A program made the position numbers and the translations under genes. Below, one piece after another: positions 25,423-33,285 of a stretch of 64,000 nucleotides of DNA (its first letter is position 1; the number at the start of each line of letters is the position of its first letter). The notes beneath the pieces were generated by a model that made no database searches, had not been told where the DNA came from, and saw nothing but the letters and a program-made list of their open reading frames with translations. Source of the stretch: SZUA-430 sp044220975 (GTDB lineage Bacteria; Pseudomonadota; Alphaproteobacteria; Micropepsales; Micropepsaceae); contig JBGAPZ010000009.1 of assembly GCA_044220975.1 (NCBI GenBank), positions 41,575 to 105,574 of the forward strand, read 5' to 3'.

Positions 25423-26768
25423 GCAAGATCGAACTGCGCGAATGGATGAAAGAACGCCGGATCACCGAAATCGAGCTGCTCGTGCCCGACATGGCCGGTA
25501 TCGCTCGCGGTAAGATCTTTCCGACGAGCAAGTTTCTGTCGGGCCTCGACAACGACACGCTGCGCTTGCCGGAGAGCATCTTCGGCCAGATGGTGACCGG
25601 CGCCGATTCCGACACGGAAAATCTGACGTACCAAGCGCCGGACATGATTCTGGTTCCCGACCCGGACACGATCTGCATCGTTCCTTGGTACAAAGAGCCG
25701 ACGGCGCAAGTCGTCTGCGACTGCGTTCGCCGCGACGGCAAGCCAAACCCGGTCGCCCCGCGTCAAATCCTGAAGAACATCCTTGCGAAGTACGAAGACA
25801 AAGGTTGGCGCCCCATCGTCGCGCCCGAACTCGAGTTCTTCCTCTCGCAAAAGAACATCGATCCCGACTACCCGCTTCTGCCACCCGCCGGCAAATCCGG
25901 CCGGCCACAAACCGGCCGCCAAGCCTATTCGATCGATGCCGTCAACGAGTTCGATCCGCTGTTCGAAGACGTCTACGACTACTGCGAGGCGCAAGAGATC
26001 GGGATCGACAGCCTCATTCATGAAGACGGCGTCGCCCAAGTCGAGATCAACTTCAACCACGGCGACCCGTTGGTTCTGGCCGACCAGACGTTCCTGTTCA
26101 AACGCACGGTCCGCCAAGCGGCGCTGCGCCACGACATTTACGCGACCTTCATGGCCAAGCCCTATGAGCAAGAACCGGGCAGTGCCATGCACATCCACCA
26201 AAGCATCGTAGACACGGGCAAGGGCCGGAACCTGTTCTCGAACAAGAAGGGCAATGACACACGCCTCTTCCTCGCCTACATCGCCGGCTTGCAGAAATAC
26301 ATGCCCGCCGCGATGCCCCTGATCGCGCCCTACGTGAACTCCTACCGCCGCCTGGTGCGCTATCTCTCGGCGCCGGTGAACACGCACTGGGGTCACGAGA
26401 ACCGCACGGTTGGCTTGCGCGTTCCGGAATCCGAGCCGAAGAACCGCCGTATCGAGAACCGTATCCCTGGCGCCGACGCAAATCCGTATCTTGCGATCGC
26501 GGCAACGCTCGCCTGCGGCTATCTCGGCATGACGCAAAACCTGATGCCGACGAAGCCGATGGAAGGCAACGCCTACGAATCGCTCCGTTACCAGCTGCCG
26601 CGCCATTTGCTTGATGCGATCCTGCGCTTCCGCAATTCGCAAGACCTACGCGAATTGTTGGGCGAGGCGTTCGTCGATCTCTATTCCGACGTCAAAGCGT
26701 CCGAGCACGACGCCTACCAGCAGGTGATCAGCCCGTGGGAACGCCAGCATCTGCTGCTGAACGTGTAA
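25419..26768 (+). CDS. Glutamine synthetase family protein (gamma-glutamylpolyamine synthetase-like)
   Basis: A 449-residue member of the GS fold. The N-terminal beta-grasp begins I-E-L-L-V-P-D-M-A-G-I-A-R-G-K. The catalytic domain has A-P-E-L-E-F-F-L, the G-S-A-M-H-I-H-Q-S metal/ATP segment, and N-R-R-I-E-N-R-I-P-G-A-D-A-N-P-Y-L. It lacks the adenylylation-site region of GlnA and matches the PuuA group, which ligates glutamate to putrescine or other amines. Overlap with the PuuD-like gene makes a catabolic pair likely; no transporter or aminotransferase partner is adjacent. Confidence 0.87.
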   Translation: MSKIELREWMKERRITEIELLVPDMAGIARGKIFPTSKFLSGLDNDTLRLPESIFGQMVTGADSDTENLTYQAPDMILVPDPDTICIVPWYKEPTAQVVCDCVRRDGKPNPVAPRQILKNILAKYEDKGWRPIVAPELEFFLSQKNIDPDYPLLPPAGKSGRPQTGRQAYSIDAVNEFDPLFEDVYDYCEAQEIGIDSLIHEDGVAQVEINFNHGDPLVLADQTFLFKRTVRQAALRHDIYATFMAKPYEQEPGSAMHIHQSIVDTGKGRNLFSNKKGNDTRLFLAYIAGLQKYMPAAMPLIAPYVNSYRRLVRYLSAPVNTHWGHENRTVGLRVPESEPKNRRIENRIPGADANPYLAIAATLACGYLGMTQNLMPTKPMEGNAYESLRYQLPRHLLDAILRFRNSQDLRELLGEAFVDLYSDVKASEHDAYQQVISPWERQHLLLNV

Positions 26769-28310
26769 TTACTTCTTCCACGGCGGCGTAGCAGCCGTAA
26801 ACAAAAGCCAGCGCTTCTCGAGCTTCTCGGCCCGCTCGCGCAAATGTCCGACATGCCAGCCGACGACGACGCCGGCGGCATAGGCGACGGCCTGCGCATC
26901 GGCCGTGTTGCTCTGCGCCGCCAAAATGTCGGCGACGAGCGCACGAGCAACTGCGGCATCGTTCATCTGGCCGAGCACATCCTGCAGCGCGCCAAGCCGT
27001 TCTCGAAACGCTTCCGTCCGCCGCTTGGGCCAAAGTGACGCGAAAAAGTCGACCGCATAGCGCAGTTTCTTGAGCTTGATCCGAAGCGCATGGCGCTCCG
27101 TCTCGTTGAGCTCGCCGATGCGCTTGCCCATCTTGTGGACGCGCGCATAACGCGCCTGGAGCCGCTCGCGCGCGAACACCGCCGCCGGAAGCAACGCCTC
27201 ACCGCCACCGACTGCGGCTTGCGCCCAAGGGCGAAGCAAAGTCGCCGCCGACGTCTCGAATACGAGGGCACGAAACCGCTCCGACCCGAGCGCCGCCAAC
27301 AGTTCGCCCCACGCCCGCTCTTGCCGCTCGCTGACAAGCTCGGCGAGTGCGCGAAGCCGCATGTCGTCGCCATGTGCTTCAGCCGCGGGCTTGTAGACCT
27401 CATCGAGCAACACATCGAGATCGCGCGCACGGCCCAAGACGCTGCCGATCCAACGCACCTCGTCCTCCAGCGGCGCCATCGCCGGCCGAAACGGCGCCGC
27501 GAACAACGACAGCGCGCTGCGCAAGCGGCGCAGCGCAACGCGCATCTGATGCACGCCTTCCGCGTCGCGCGCCTCCACCACGGCCGCCCAGTTCCCCGTC
27601 ATATGACGCAAGCAATGCGAGATGATGGAACCAAAGGCCTCGTCCGCGTTCGCACGCGGCGGCAGATGCACGCGCTCCGCCGAGACCGGCAACGACGTCG
27701 CCTGCTGAACCTGCACATACCCGCGCTCGGACTTCGACTGCAGCGACAGCACCAGATCCGACCCGGTCATCAGCGTCCGCGCGCACGCGACAAGCGCCGA
27801 CGGGCTGCCCCGCATCAACTCCAGCTCCACCTCATGGATCGGAAGCTCGTCCTCGCCGCAGGTGATGGCCCCGGCATCGAACGCAACTTCGATCTCACTC
27901 CCAGGCTCCGGCGCGATCCGCATCGTCGTACGCCGCGTCTTCGTCCCGAAGATGGGCTTCAGCTTGCGCCGGCCGGCGAGCTTTGCAATTTCCGAACGCA
28001 CGCCGTCGTCGTCGATCGCTTTGATGTTGGGTGCCTGCTTGCGCACGATGGACTTGATCTCGGTGCGCGTCGCAACGCTCTTGCCGTTGACGGTCTTCAC
28101 CGTCTGGACGAAGTGCCCGCCTTCATCGCGCACACGCAGTACGTAGCCGGCCTTGCGCAGCGCCAAATCGTCGGTGTCGAAATAGGTCGCCTTCAGCGCA
28201 CGCGTACGCGCATGCTGAAGCTTGGAGTAGGCCAGCAGGGTCGGCGACGCCTGAAGACGCGCAACGGCGGCTTCGGGCCCAACAAATTTGAGCTCGGTCT
28301 CGTGTCCCAT
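26769..28310 (-). CDS. CYTH and CHAD domain protein
   Basis: A 513-residue protein. The N-terminal CYTH domain (about 1-195) starts with the E-x-E-x-K signature (E-T-E-L-K-F) and has later charged strands such as R-T-E-I-K-S-I and E-I-E-V. CYTH enzymes hydrolyse inorganic triphosphate or related substrates. The C-terminal CHAD domain (about 215-510) is an all-helical, histidine- and arginine-rich polyphosphate-binding domain (H-Q-M-R-V-A-L-R-R-L-R-S-A-L, L-R-I-K-L-K-K-L-R-Y-A). The ATG at 28308-28310 is chosen because the upstream extension begins with TTG and lacks homology. It occupies the place downstream of hisF where hisE often lies. Confidence 0.9.
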   Translation of the reverse strand: MGHETELKFVGPEAAVARLQASPTLLAYSKLQHARTRALKATYFDTDDLALRKAGYVLRVRDEGGHFVQTVKTVNGKSVATRTEIKSIVRKQAPNIKAIDDDGVRSEIAKLAGRRKLKPIFGTKTRRTTMRIAPEPGSEIEVAFDAGAITCGEDELPIHEVELELMRGSPSALVACARTLMTGSDLVLSLQSKSERGYVQVQQATSLPVSAERVHLPPRANADEAFGSIISHCLRHMTGNWAAVVEARDAEGVHQMRVALRRLRSALSLFAAPFRPAMAPLEDEVRWIGSVLGRARDLDVLLDEVYKPAAEAHGDDMRLRALAELVSERQERAWGELLAALGSERFRALVFETSAATLLRPWAQAAVGGGEALLPAAVFARERLQARYARVHKMGKRIGELNETERHALRIKLKKLRYAVDFFASLWPKRRTEAFRERLGALQDVLGQMNDAAVARALVADILAAQSNTADAQAVAYAAGVVVGWHVGHLRERAEKLEKRWLLFTAATPPWKK

Positions 28311-28440
28311 CGCATCAAGTACGGAGGCGTAGTGCCCCAAGGTCCTTCCCGTTATTGGCGGGAAGAACGATGCAACGTTCAAGCGTCATCAAACTGTCAC
28401 ATTTCGCGTCGGTTCTTGGCCGCGCGTTGCAGCAATGTTC

Positions 28441-29202
28441 TTATGCGCTGCGCACGGCAATTCCTGCTCGCGCCATGTGAACCTTGGCTTCGCAGATAGT
28501 GGCTTCACCGAAATGGAAGATTGAGGCGGCAAGCACAGCGCTCGCATGCCCCTCGCGCACGCCGGCAACCAGGTGATCGAGCGTACCGACACCTCCGCTC
28601 GCGATGACGGGCACGCTGACCGCGTCCGCGACCGCACGCGTCAACGCAAGGTCGTAACCTTCCTTGCTGCCGTCACGATCCATCGAGGTCAGCAAGATTT
28701 CACCGGCGCCCAGCTCAACCACCTCGCGCGCATAAGCGACCGCATCGAGCCCGGTCGCATTCCGTCCACCGTGTGTGAAAACCTCGAATCGTTCGCTGGC
28801 CACGCGTTTCGCATCGATCGCCACGACCACAAGCTGCGACCCGAACTTCTCCGCCGCCTCGCGCACGATCTCGCGCCGCTCAACGGCAGCTGTATTGATC
28901 GAAACCTTATCCGCGCCGGCCAACAACAGCGTTCGAATGTCCTCGATCGCACGAACGCCGCCGCCCACCGTCAGCGGCATAAAGCAGACCTCCGCCGTCC
29001 GCCGTACGACGTCGAGCAAAATCCCGCGCTTCTCGTGGCTCGCCGTGATGTCGAGGAAGCAAAGCTCGTCGGCACCAGCGGCATCGTAAGCACGCGCTGC
29101 TTCCACCGGATCGCCCGCATCGCGCAGGTTTACGAACTTGACGCCTTTGACGACGCGCCCGTCCTTCACGTCGAGGCATGGAATAATGCGCGTTTTCAGC
29201 AT
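28441..29202 (-). CDS. hisF: Imidazole glycerol phosphate synthase, cyclase subunit
   Basis: A (beta/alpha)8 barrel of 253 residues that closes the imidazole ring from PRFAR and ammonia delivered by HisH, giving IGP and AICAR. The N-terminal R-I-I-P-C-L-D-V-K-D-G-R-V-V-K-G holds the catalytic aspartate, and L-T-S-M-D-R-D-G-S-K-E-G-Y-D the second catalytic aspartate. Phosphate loops V-G-G-G and A-S-G-G-V-G-T are present. Its start overlaps the hisA stop by one base. Confidence 0.97.
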   Translation of the reverse strand: MLKTRIIPCLDVKDGRVVKGVKFVNLRDAGDPVEAARAYDAAGADELCFLDITASHEKRGILLDVVRRTAEVCFMPLTVGGGVRAIEDIRTLLLAGADKVSINTAAVERREIVREAAEKFGSQLVVVAIDAKRVASERFEVFTHGGRNATGLDAVAYAREVVELGAGEILLTSMDRDGSKEGYDLALTRAVADAVSVPVIASGGVGTLDHLVAGVREGHASAVLAASIFHFGEATICEAKVHMARAGIAVRSA

Positions 29203-29930
29203 CAGCGGCCCCCAAGCAAGGCGAACGCTGCAGCCGCATCGACCCGTCCGTCATAGAGCGCGCGGCCACAAATCACGCCGGCGATGTTGGGATGTGCGCG
29301 CGCTTTCAGTGCGCCAAGGTCGTCAAGCGACCCGACGCCACCGCTCGCGATCACCGGAACCGCAACCGCATCTGCTATCGCCGCGGTCTCGTCGATGTTA
29401 AGTCCAAGCCCCGTACCGTCGCGCGCAATGTCCGTGTAGATCAAGGCGGCTACGCCCGCATCTTCGAATCGGCGCGCAAGATCGCTTGCGCTGACATCGG
29501 TCACCGCGCCCCAGCCATCGACGGCAACGCGTCCGGCTTTCGCATCTATGCCGACGGCAATTCGTCCCGGATACGCACGTGCAGCCTCGCGGACAAGGTC
29601 GGGGTTCTTCACCGCGACCGTCCCTAAGATCACGCGTTTCACGCCAGCCTCGAACCAGCGCTCGATCGCCGCCCGCTCGCGAATCCCGCCGCCGAGTTGG
29701 ACAGGCAGGGCAGTGCGCCTCAAAATCTCGCTGACAGCAGACGCATTCTTCGCCGTCCCCTCGACTGCGCCGTCGAGGTCGACGATATGCAGCCACGAAA
29801 AACCGAGCGCTTGAAACGACAGCGCTTGGGACGCCGGATCGTCATTAAAGACGGTCGCGCTCGCCATATCGCCGCGCACAAGGCGAACGCACTTGCCGCC
29901 TTTGAGATCGATCGCGGGAAACAAAATCAC
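29202..29930 (-). CDS. hisA: ProFAR isomerase
   Basis: A barrel enzyme of 242 residues that converts ProFAR to PRFAR before HisF/HisH. I-L-F-P-A-I-D-L-K-G-G-K-C-V-R-L carries the catalytic aspartate, and I-Y-T-D-I-A-R-D-G-T the second; the phosphate sites are L-G-G-G and A-S-G-G-V-G. The GTG at 29928-29930 overlaps the hisH stop (GTGA) and gives the standard N-terminus; another GTG lies three codons upstream. Confidence 0.96.
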   Translation of the reverse strand: MILFPAIDLKGGKCVRLVRGDMASATVFNDDPASQALSFQALGFSWLHIVDLDGAVEGTAKNASAVSEILRRTALPVQLGGGIRERAAIERWFEAGVKRVILGTVAVKNPDLVREAARAYPGRIAVGIDAKAGRVAVDGWGAVTDVSASDLARRFEDAGVAALIYTDIARDGTGLGLNIDETAAIADAVAVPVIASGGVGSLDDLGALKARAHPNIAGVICGRALYDGRVDAAAAFALLGGR

Positions 29931-30610
29931 GGCCGCCACCGTGCGAAATTCTGCAAAAGCTGCAGACCCATGGCCTGACTCTTCTCAGGATGAAATTGCG
30001 TGCCGATCATGTTGTCACGCGCGACAACGGCCGCGATTGGCCCGCCGTAGTCGGTAGTGGCCACAACATCACGACCATGCTCGGCGGCGAACGCAAAGCT
30101 GTGAACGAAGTAAGCATGCGCGCCATCACCGTGCACGTGCGCGATCACAGGATGCGGGCGCGAGATGTTGAGCGTGTTCCAACCCATGTGCGGAATCTTG
30201 AGCGTTCTATCGCTGGGCGCGATGCGAACGACGTCGCCCTCGATCCACCCAAGCCCTTGATGCGTTCCGTGCTCAAGCCCGCGCGTGGCCATCAGTTGCA
30301 TCCCGACGCAGATCCCAAGGAACGGAACGCCGCGCTTGCACACAGCCTCGGTCAGCGCATCGGTCATACCTGGCACGCCGCGCAAGCCGTTCATGCAATC
30401 GGCAAACGCGCCGACGCCCGGCAACACAATCCGCTCGGCACCACGAACCACCTCAGCATCGCTCGTCACGGCAACCCGCGCGCCAAGCCCGCCGTCTGCG
30501 ATCGCGCGCGCCAACGCCTTCTCGGCGGAACGCAAATTCCCCGACCCATAGTCGATGATGGCGACAAGCCCGCTCACTGCGACGTCCCGATTGCGCCCCT
30601 CTTTTGTCAT
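29927..30610 (-). CDS. hisH: Imidazole glycerol phosphate synthase, glutaminase subunit
   Basis: Class I glutaminase that hydrolyses glutamine and passes ammonia through HisF. The family start I-I-D-Y-G-S-G-N-L, the nucleophile cysteine in F-L-G-I-C-V-G-M-Q-L, and the H-P-E-K catalytic end are all present. ATG at 30608-30610 has little Shine-Dalgarno. A GTG at 30575-30577 behind GGGACG would start four residues before the conserved core and is an equally good candidate. It is coupled to hisA by overlap. Confidence 0.95.
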   Translation of the reverse strand: MTKEGRNRDVAVSGLVAIIDYGSGNLRSAEKALARAIADGGLGARVAVTSDAEVVRGAERIVLPGVGAFADCMNGLRGVPGMTDALTEAVCKRGVPFLGICVGMQLMATRGLEHGTHQGLGWIEGDVVRIAPSDRTLKIPHMGWNTLNISRPHPVIAHVHGDGAHAYFVHSFAFAAEHGRDVVATTDYGGPIAAVVARDNMIGTQFHPEKSQAMGLQLLQNFARWRP

Positions 30611-30718
30611 GGTCCGCGCAGGCGGACCACCCACGACTTGCAGCGTTCGATGCGGCGGAAAGTCGTCGACGGTCGTCGGGAGTACCCAGGACCGACCACG
30701 ACACAAAGAGGCGGGGCG

Positions 30719-31312
30719 CTACGACCCCAAGCTACCCTTCGTGCTCGGCACCTGGCCCGCAAACCGCGGGTCCAACTCGATCGCATGCCGCAGCGCCCGT
30801 GCGCATGCCTTAAAGCAGCTTTCGGCGATATGATGATTGTTCTCGCCGTACAGGTTTTCGATGTGGAGCGTGAGCCCCGCATTCTGCGCCAACGCCTGGA
30901 ACCACTCCTTGAAGAGTTCCGTGTCCATCTCGCCAAGCTTCGCCCGGCTAAACGATACCCTCCAGATGAAATAAGGCCGTGCGGAAACATCGACCGCACA
31001 CCGCGTCAGCGTCTCATCCATCGGGATCAGCGATTGCCCGAACCGGCGAATGCCCTTCATGTCGCCGAGCGCTTTCGCGATCGCGAGCCCGATCACGATG
31101 CCGGTATCTTCGGTCGTGTGGTGAAAGTCGATATGGGTGTCGCCCTTCGCCCGCACCTTCAGGTCGATCGACGAATGCTTCGAAAAGCTCTCCAGCATGT
31201 GGTCGAGGAAGCCGATACCCGTCTGAACGTTGTACGTGCCCGTCCCGTCAAGATCGACGGAAACGGAAATATCGGTCTCGCGCGTTTTGCGATCGACGCT
31301 CGCTTTGCGCAT
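30719..31312 (-). CDS. hisB: Imidazoleglycerol-phosphate dehydratase
   Basis: A 197-residue manganese enzyme that dehydrates IGP to imidazole acetol phosphate. The two internal half-repeats show the metal motifs G-F-L-D-H-M-L, D-F-H-H-T-T-E-D, and N-N-H-H-I-A-E-S. It is the mono-functional form, with no phosphatase domain. It is the first gene of the hisB-H-A-F operon and divergent from hslV, with an 89-base shared regulatory gap. The gap to hisH is 108 bases. Confidence 0.97.
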   Translation of the reverse strand: MRKASVDRKTRETDISVSVDLDGTGTYNVQTGIGFLDHMLESFSKHSSIDLKVRAKGDTHIDFHHTTEDTGIVIGLAIAKALGDMKGIRRFGQSLIPMDETLTRCAVDVSARPYFIWRVSFSRAKLGEMDTELFKEWFQALAQNAGLTLHIENLYGENNHHIAESCFKACARALRHAIELDPRFAGQVPSTKGSLGS

Positions 31313-31336
31313 GGAAATAAGCCTTTCAAGCCCTTT

Positions 31337-31353
31337 GCGGACGAACCGTCCGC
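31337..31353. promoter_or_regulatory. Perfect inverted repeat between hisB and hslV
   Basis: GCGGACG (31337-31343) and CGTCCGC (31347-31353) are exact reverse complements with a 3-base spacer, centred in the divergent gap. A TTGCGG and a TATAGC flank it at about 18 bases, so it might overlap a promoter toward hslV. This is a candidate operator only. Confidence 0.35.
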
Positions 31354-31401
31354 CGTCATATAGCAGGTTGTCCTAATTTAGAGCGAAAGGCGGAATAGCG
31401 C

Positions 31402-31959
31402 ATGGTTGACGGGGCAGGGCAGGGCGAGATCTGGCGTCGCACAACGATCCTTTCCGTACGTAAGGGCGGCCGCGTCGTCGTCGCCGGCGACGGTCAGGTC
31501 AGCCTCGGTCAGACCGTAATGAAGGGCAACGCGCGCAAAGTTCGCCGCTTGGGCCAAGGCAAAGTGATCGCGGGCTTCGCCGGCGCCACGGCCGATGCCT
31601 TCACGTTGTTCGAACGTCTGGAGAGCAAGCTCGAGACCCACCCCGGCAATCTCACGCGAGCCGCCGTGGAACTTGCGAAGGATTGGCGCACCGACCGCTA
31701 CCTCCGCCGTCTCGAAGCAATGCTGGCGGTCGCAGACGCGCAGACAAGTCTGATTTTGTCCGGTTCCGGTGACGTCGTCGAACCGGAAGACGGCCTCATC
31801 GGCATAGGCTCCGGCGGCAACTACGCGCTTGCTGCAGCACGCGCACTCTTGCCCCTCGACTTCACCGCCGAAGACATCGCCCGCCGTGCGATGAAGATTG
31901 CGGGCGACATCTGCGTCTACACCAACCACGAAGTCACACTGGAAAGCCTTGGTTCATGA
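31402..31959 (+). CDS. hslV: ATP-dependent protease peptidase subunit HslV
   Basis: Proteasome-like peptidase of 185 residues, paired with HslU. The conserved T-T-I-L-S-V-R-K-G-G near residue 14 shows that the propeptide must be removed to expose the N-terminal catalytic threonine, as in other alphaproteobacteria. V-A-G-D-G-Q-V-S-L-G-Q and I-G-S-G-G-N-Y-A-L-A-A-A are typical. The end overlaps hslU by four bases (ATGA). Confidence 0.96.
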   Translation: MVDGAGQGEIWRRTTILSVRKGGRVVVAGDGQVSLGQTVMKGNARKVRRLGQGKVIAGFAGATADAFTLFERLESKLETHPGNLTRAAVELAKDWRTDRYLRRLEAMLAVADAQTSLILSGSGDVVEPEDGLIGIGSGGNYALAAARALLPLDFTAEDIARRAMKIAGDICVYTNHEVTLESLGS

Positions 31960-33101
31960 GCGTCCTGACCCCGCGCGATATTGTTTCCGAATTAGACCGC
32001 TACATCGTCGGCCAAGCGGCGGCCAAGCGCGCCGTCGCGATCGCGCTACGCAACCGCTGGCGCCGCCAGCAACTGACCCCGGACTTGCGCGAAGAAGTCA
32101 TGCCGAAGAACATCCTGATGATCGGCCCAACCGGCGTCGGCAAAACGGAAATCTCCCGCAGGCTTGCGCGCCTCGCCAACGCGCCCTTTCTGAAGGTCGA
32201 AGCAACGAAATTCACCGAAGTCGGCTACGTCGGCCGCGACGTCGAACAGATCGTTCGCGATCTCGTCGAAATCGGCATCAACGTCGCCGACAGCGGCAAC
32301 CCTATGGCCCAGTTCGAAATCCCGGGCATGCCCGGATCAAACGTCGGCATGCTCAATCTGAACGACCTTCTCGGCAAAGCGCTCGGCGGTCGCCAAAAAT
32401 TGCGCAAGATGAAAGTCGTCGACGCCTACGCACCACTGATCGCCGAAGAATCCGACAAGCTGATCGACAATGAAGCGCTCGTCCAAGATGCAATCAAGAC
32501 GGTCGAAAACGACGGCATCGTCTTTCTGGACGAGATCGACAAAATCTGCGCGCGCGAGGGCGGGGGACGCGGAGGCGCCGACGTCAGCCGCGAAGGCGTG
32601 CAGCGCGATCTGCTGCCGCTGATCGAAGGTACCACCGTGTCCACGAAACATGGACCAGTAAAGACGGATCATATCCTCTTCATCGCCTCGGGCGCGTTCC
32701 ACACCGCAAAGCCCTCCGACCTACTGCCCGAGCTGCAAGGCCGACTGCCGATCCGCGTCGAACTCCAAGCGCTCACCCGTGACGACTTCCGCCGCATCCT
32801 GACCGAGCCCGAGGCGAGCCTGATCAAGCAGTACAAAGCCTTGATGGCGACCGAAGGGGTGTCCCTTGAATTCACCGAGGACGGGATAGATGCCCTGGCC
32901 GATGCCGCCGCAGAGGTGAATGCGACGGTGGAAAACATTGGCGCGCGCAGGTTGCAGACTGTGATGGAACGAGTGCTCGAAGAGGTAAGCTTCCACGCGC
33001 CTGATAGCTCGGGTGCACGTATCAGTGTGGACAAGAACTTTGTGACCCGCGAAATCGGCGCGCTGGCAAAGAATTCCGATCTCTCGCGCTTCATACTTTG
33101 A
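31956..33101 (+). CDS. hslU: ATP-dependent protease ATPase subunit HslU with shortened I domain
   Basis: AAA+ unfoldase that threads substrates into HslV. Walker A is G-P-T-G-V-G-K-T (57-64), the pore loop G-Y-V-G is at 90-93, Walker B is V-F-L-D-E-I-D-K, and the C-terminal D-L-S-R-F-I-L tail that docks into HslV is intact. The length is 381 residues against about 435-443 in usual HslU. The loss is internal: R-D-L-V-E-I-G-I (about 101-108) passes directly to N-V-A-D-S-G-N-P-M, skipping the charged helical stretch (K-R..E-E-R-I-L-D to K-K-L-R-x-G-x-L-D-D-x-E-I-E) of the I domain. The frame is kept. Either a natural deletion or an assembly fault could explain it. Confidence 0.93.
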   Translation: MSVLTPRDIVSELDRYIVGQAAAKRAVAIALRNRWRRQQLTPDLREEVMPKNILMIGPTGVGKTEISRRLARLANAPFLKVEATKFTEVGYVGRDVEQIVRDLVEIGINVADSGNPMAQFEIPGMPGSNVGMLNLNDLLGKALGGRQKLRKMKVVDAYAPLIAEESDKLIDNEALVQDAIKTVENDGIVFLDEIDKICAREGGGRGGADVSREGVQRDLLPLIEGTTVSTKHGPVKTDHILFIASGAFHTAKPSDLLPELQGRLPIRVELQALTRDDFRRILTEPEASLIKQYKALMATEGVSLEFTEDGIDALADAAAEVNATVENIGARRLQTVMERVLEEVSFHAPDSSGARISVDKNFVTREIGALAKNSDLSRFIL

Positions 33102-33238
33102 CGCGAGGTCGGTGGCACACACACTCACCAGGAGAGCTCAGATAAACGAATAAATATGCGCTCTAACATGTTGAGAAACCTGGAACTCCCCAACGAATCG
33201 CGTTAGCCTGCTTCGCAGCAGAGCAGCGCCATCGGGTC

Positions 33239-33257
33239 GAATCCTCCCCCCGGATTC
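33239..33257. promoter_or_regulatory. Short hairpin in the leader of the PDT-like/OmpA-like fusion gene
   Basis: GAATCC (33239-33244) and GGATTC (33252-33257) are perfect complements around a 7-base TCCCCCC loop. It lies in the 184-base gap after hslU, about 30 bases before the probable start of the next gene. There is no T run, so it is not a classical terminator. Confidence 0.3.
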
Positions 33258-33285
33258 ACGGTAGGCGCACCAGTTGGGGTCGCGG

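Noticed and set aside
25362..26642. Long open frame opposite the glutamine synthetase-like gene
   Set aside because: Antisense shadow with Val/Arg/Gly bias and no recognisable fold.
33231..33271. A tRNA-like T-loop (GGGTCGAATCC) followed at some distance by CCA after hslU
   Set aside because: No acceptor stem partner, no anticodon arm upstream, and the CCA is more than 20 bases from the loop; GAATCC pairs instead with GGATTC in a simple hairpin.
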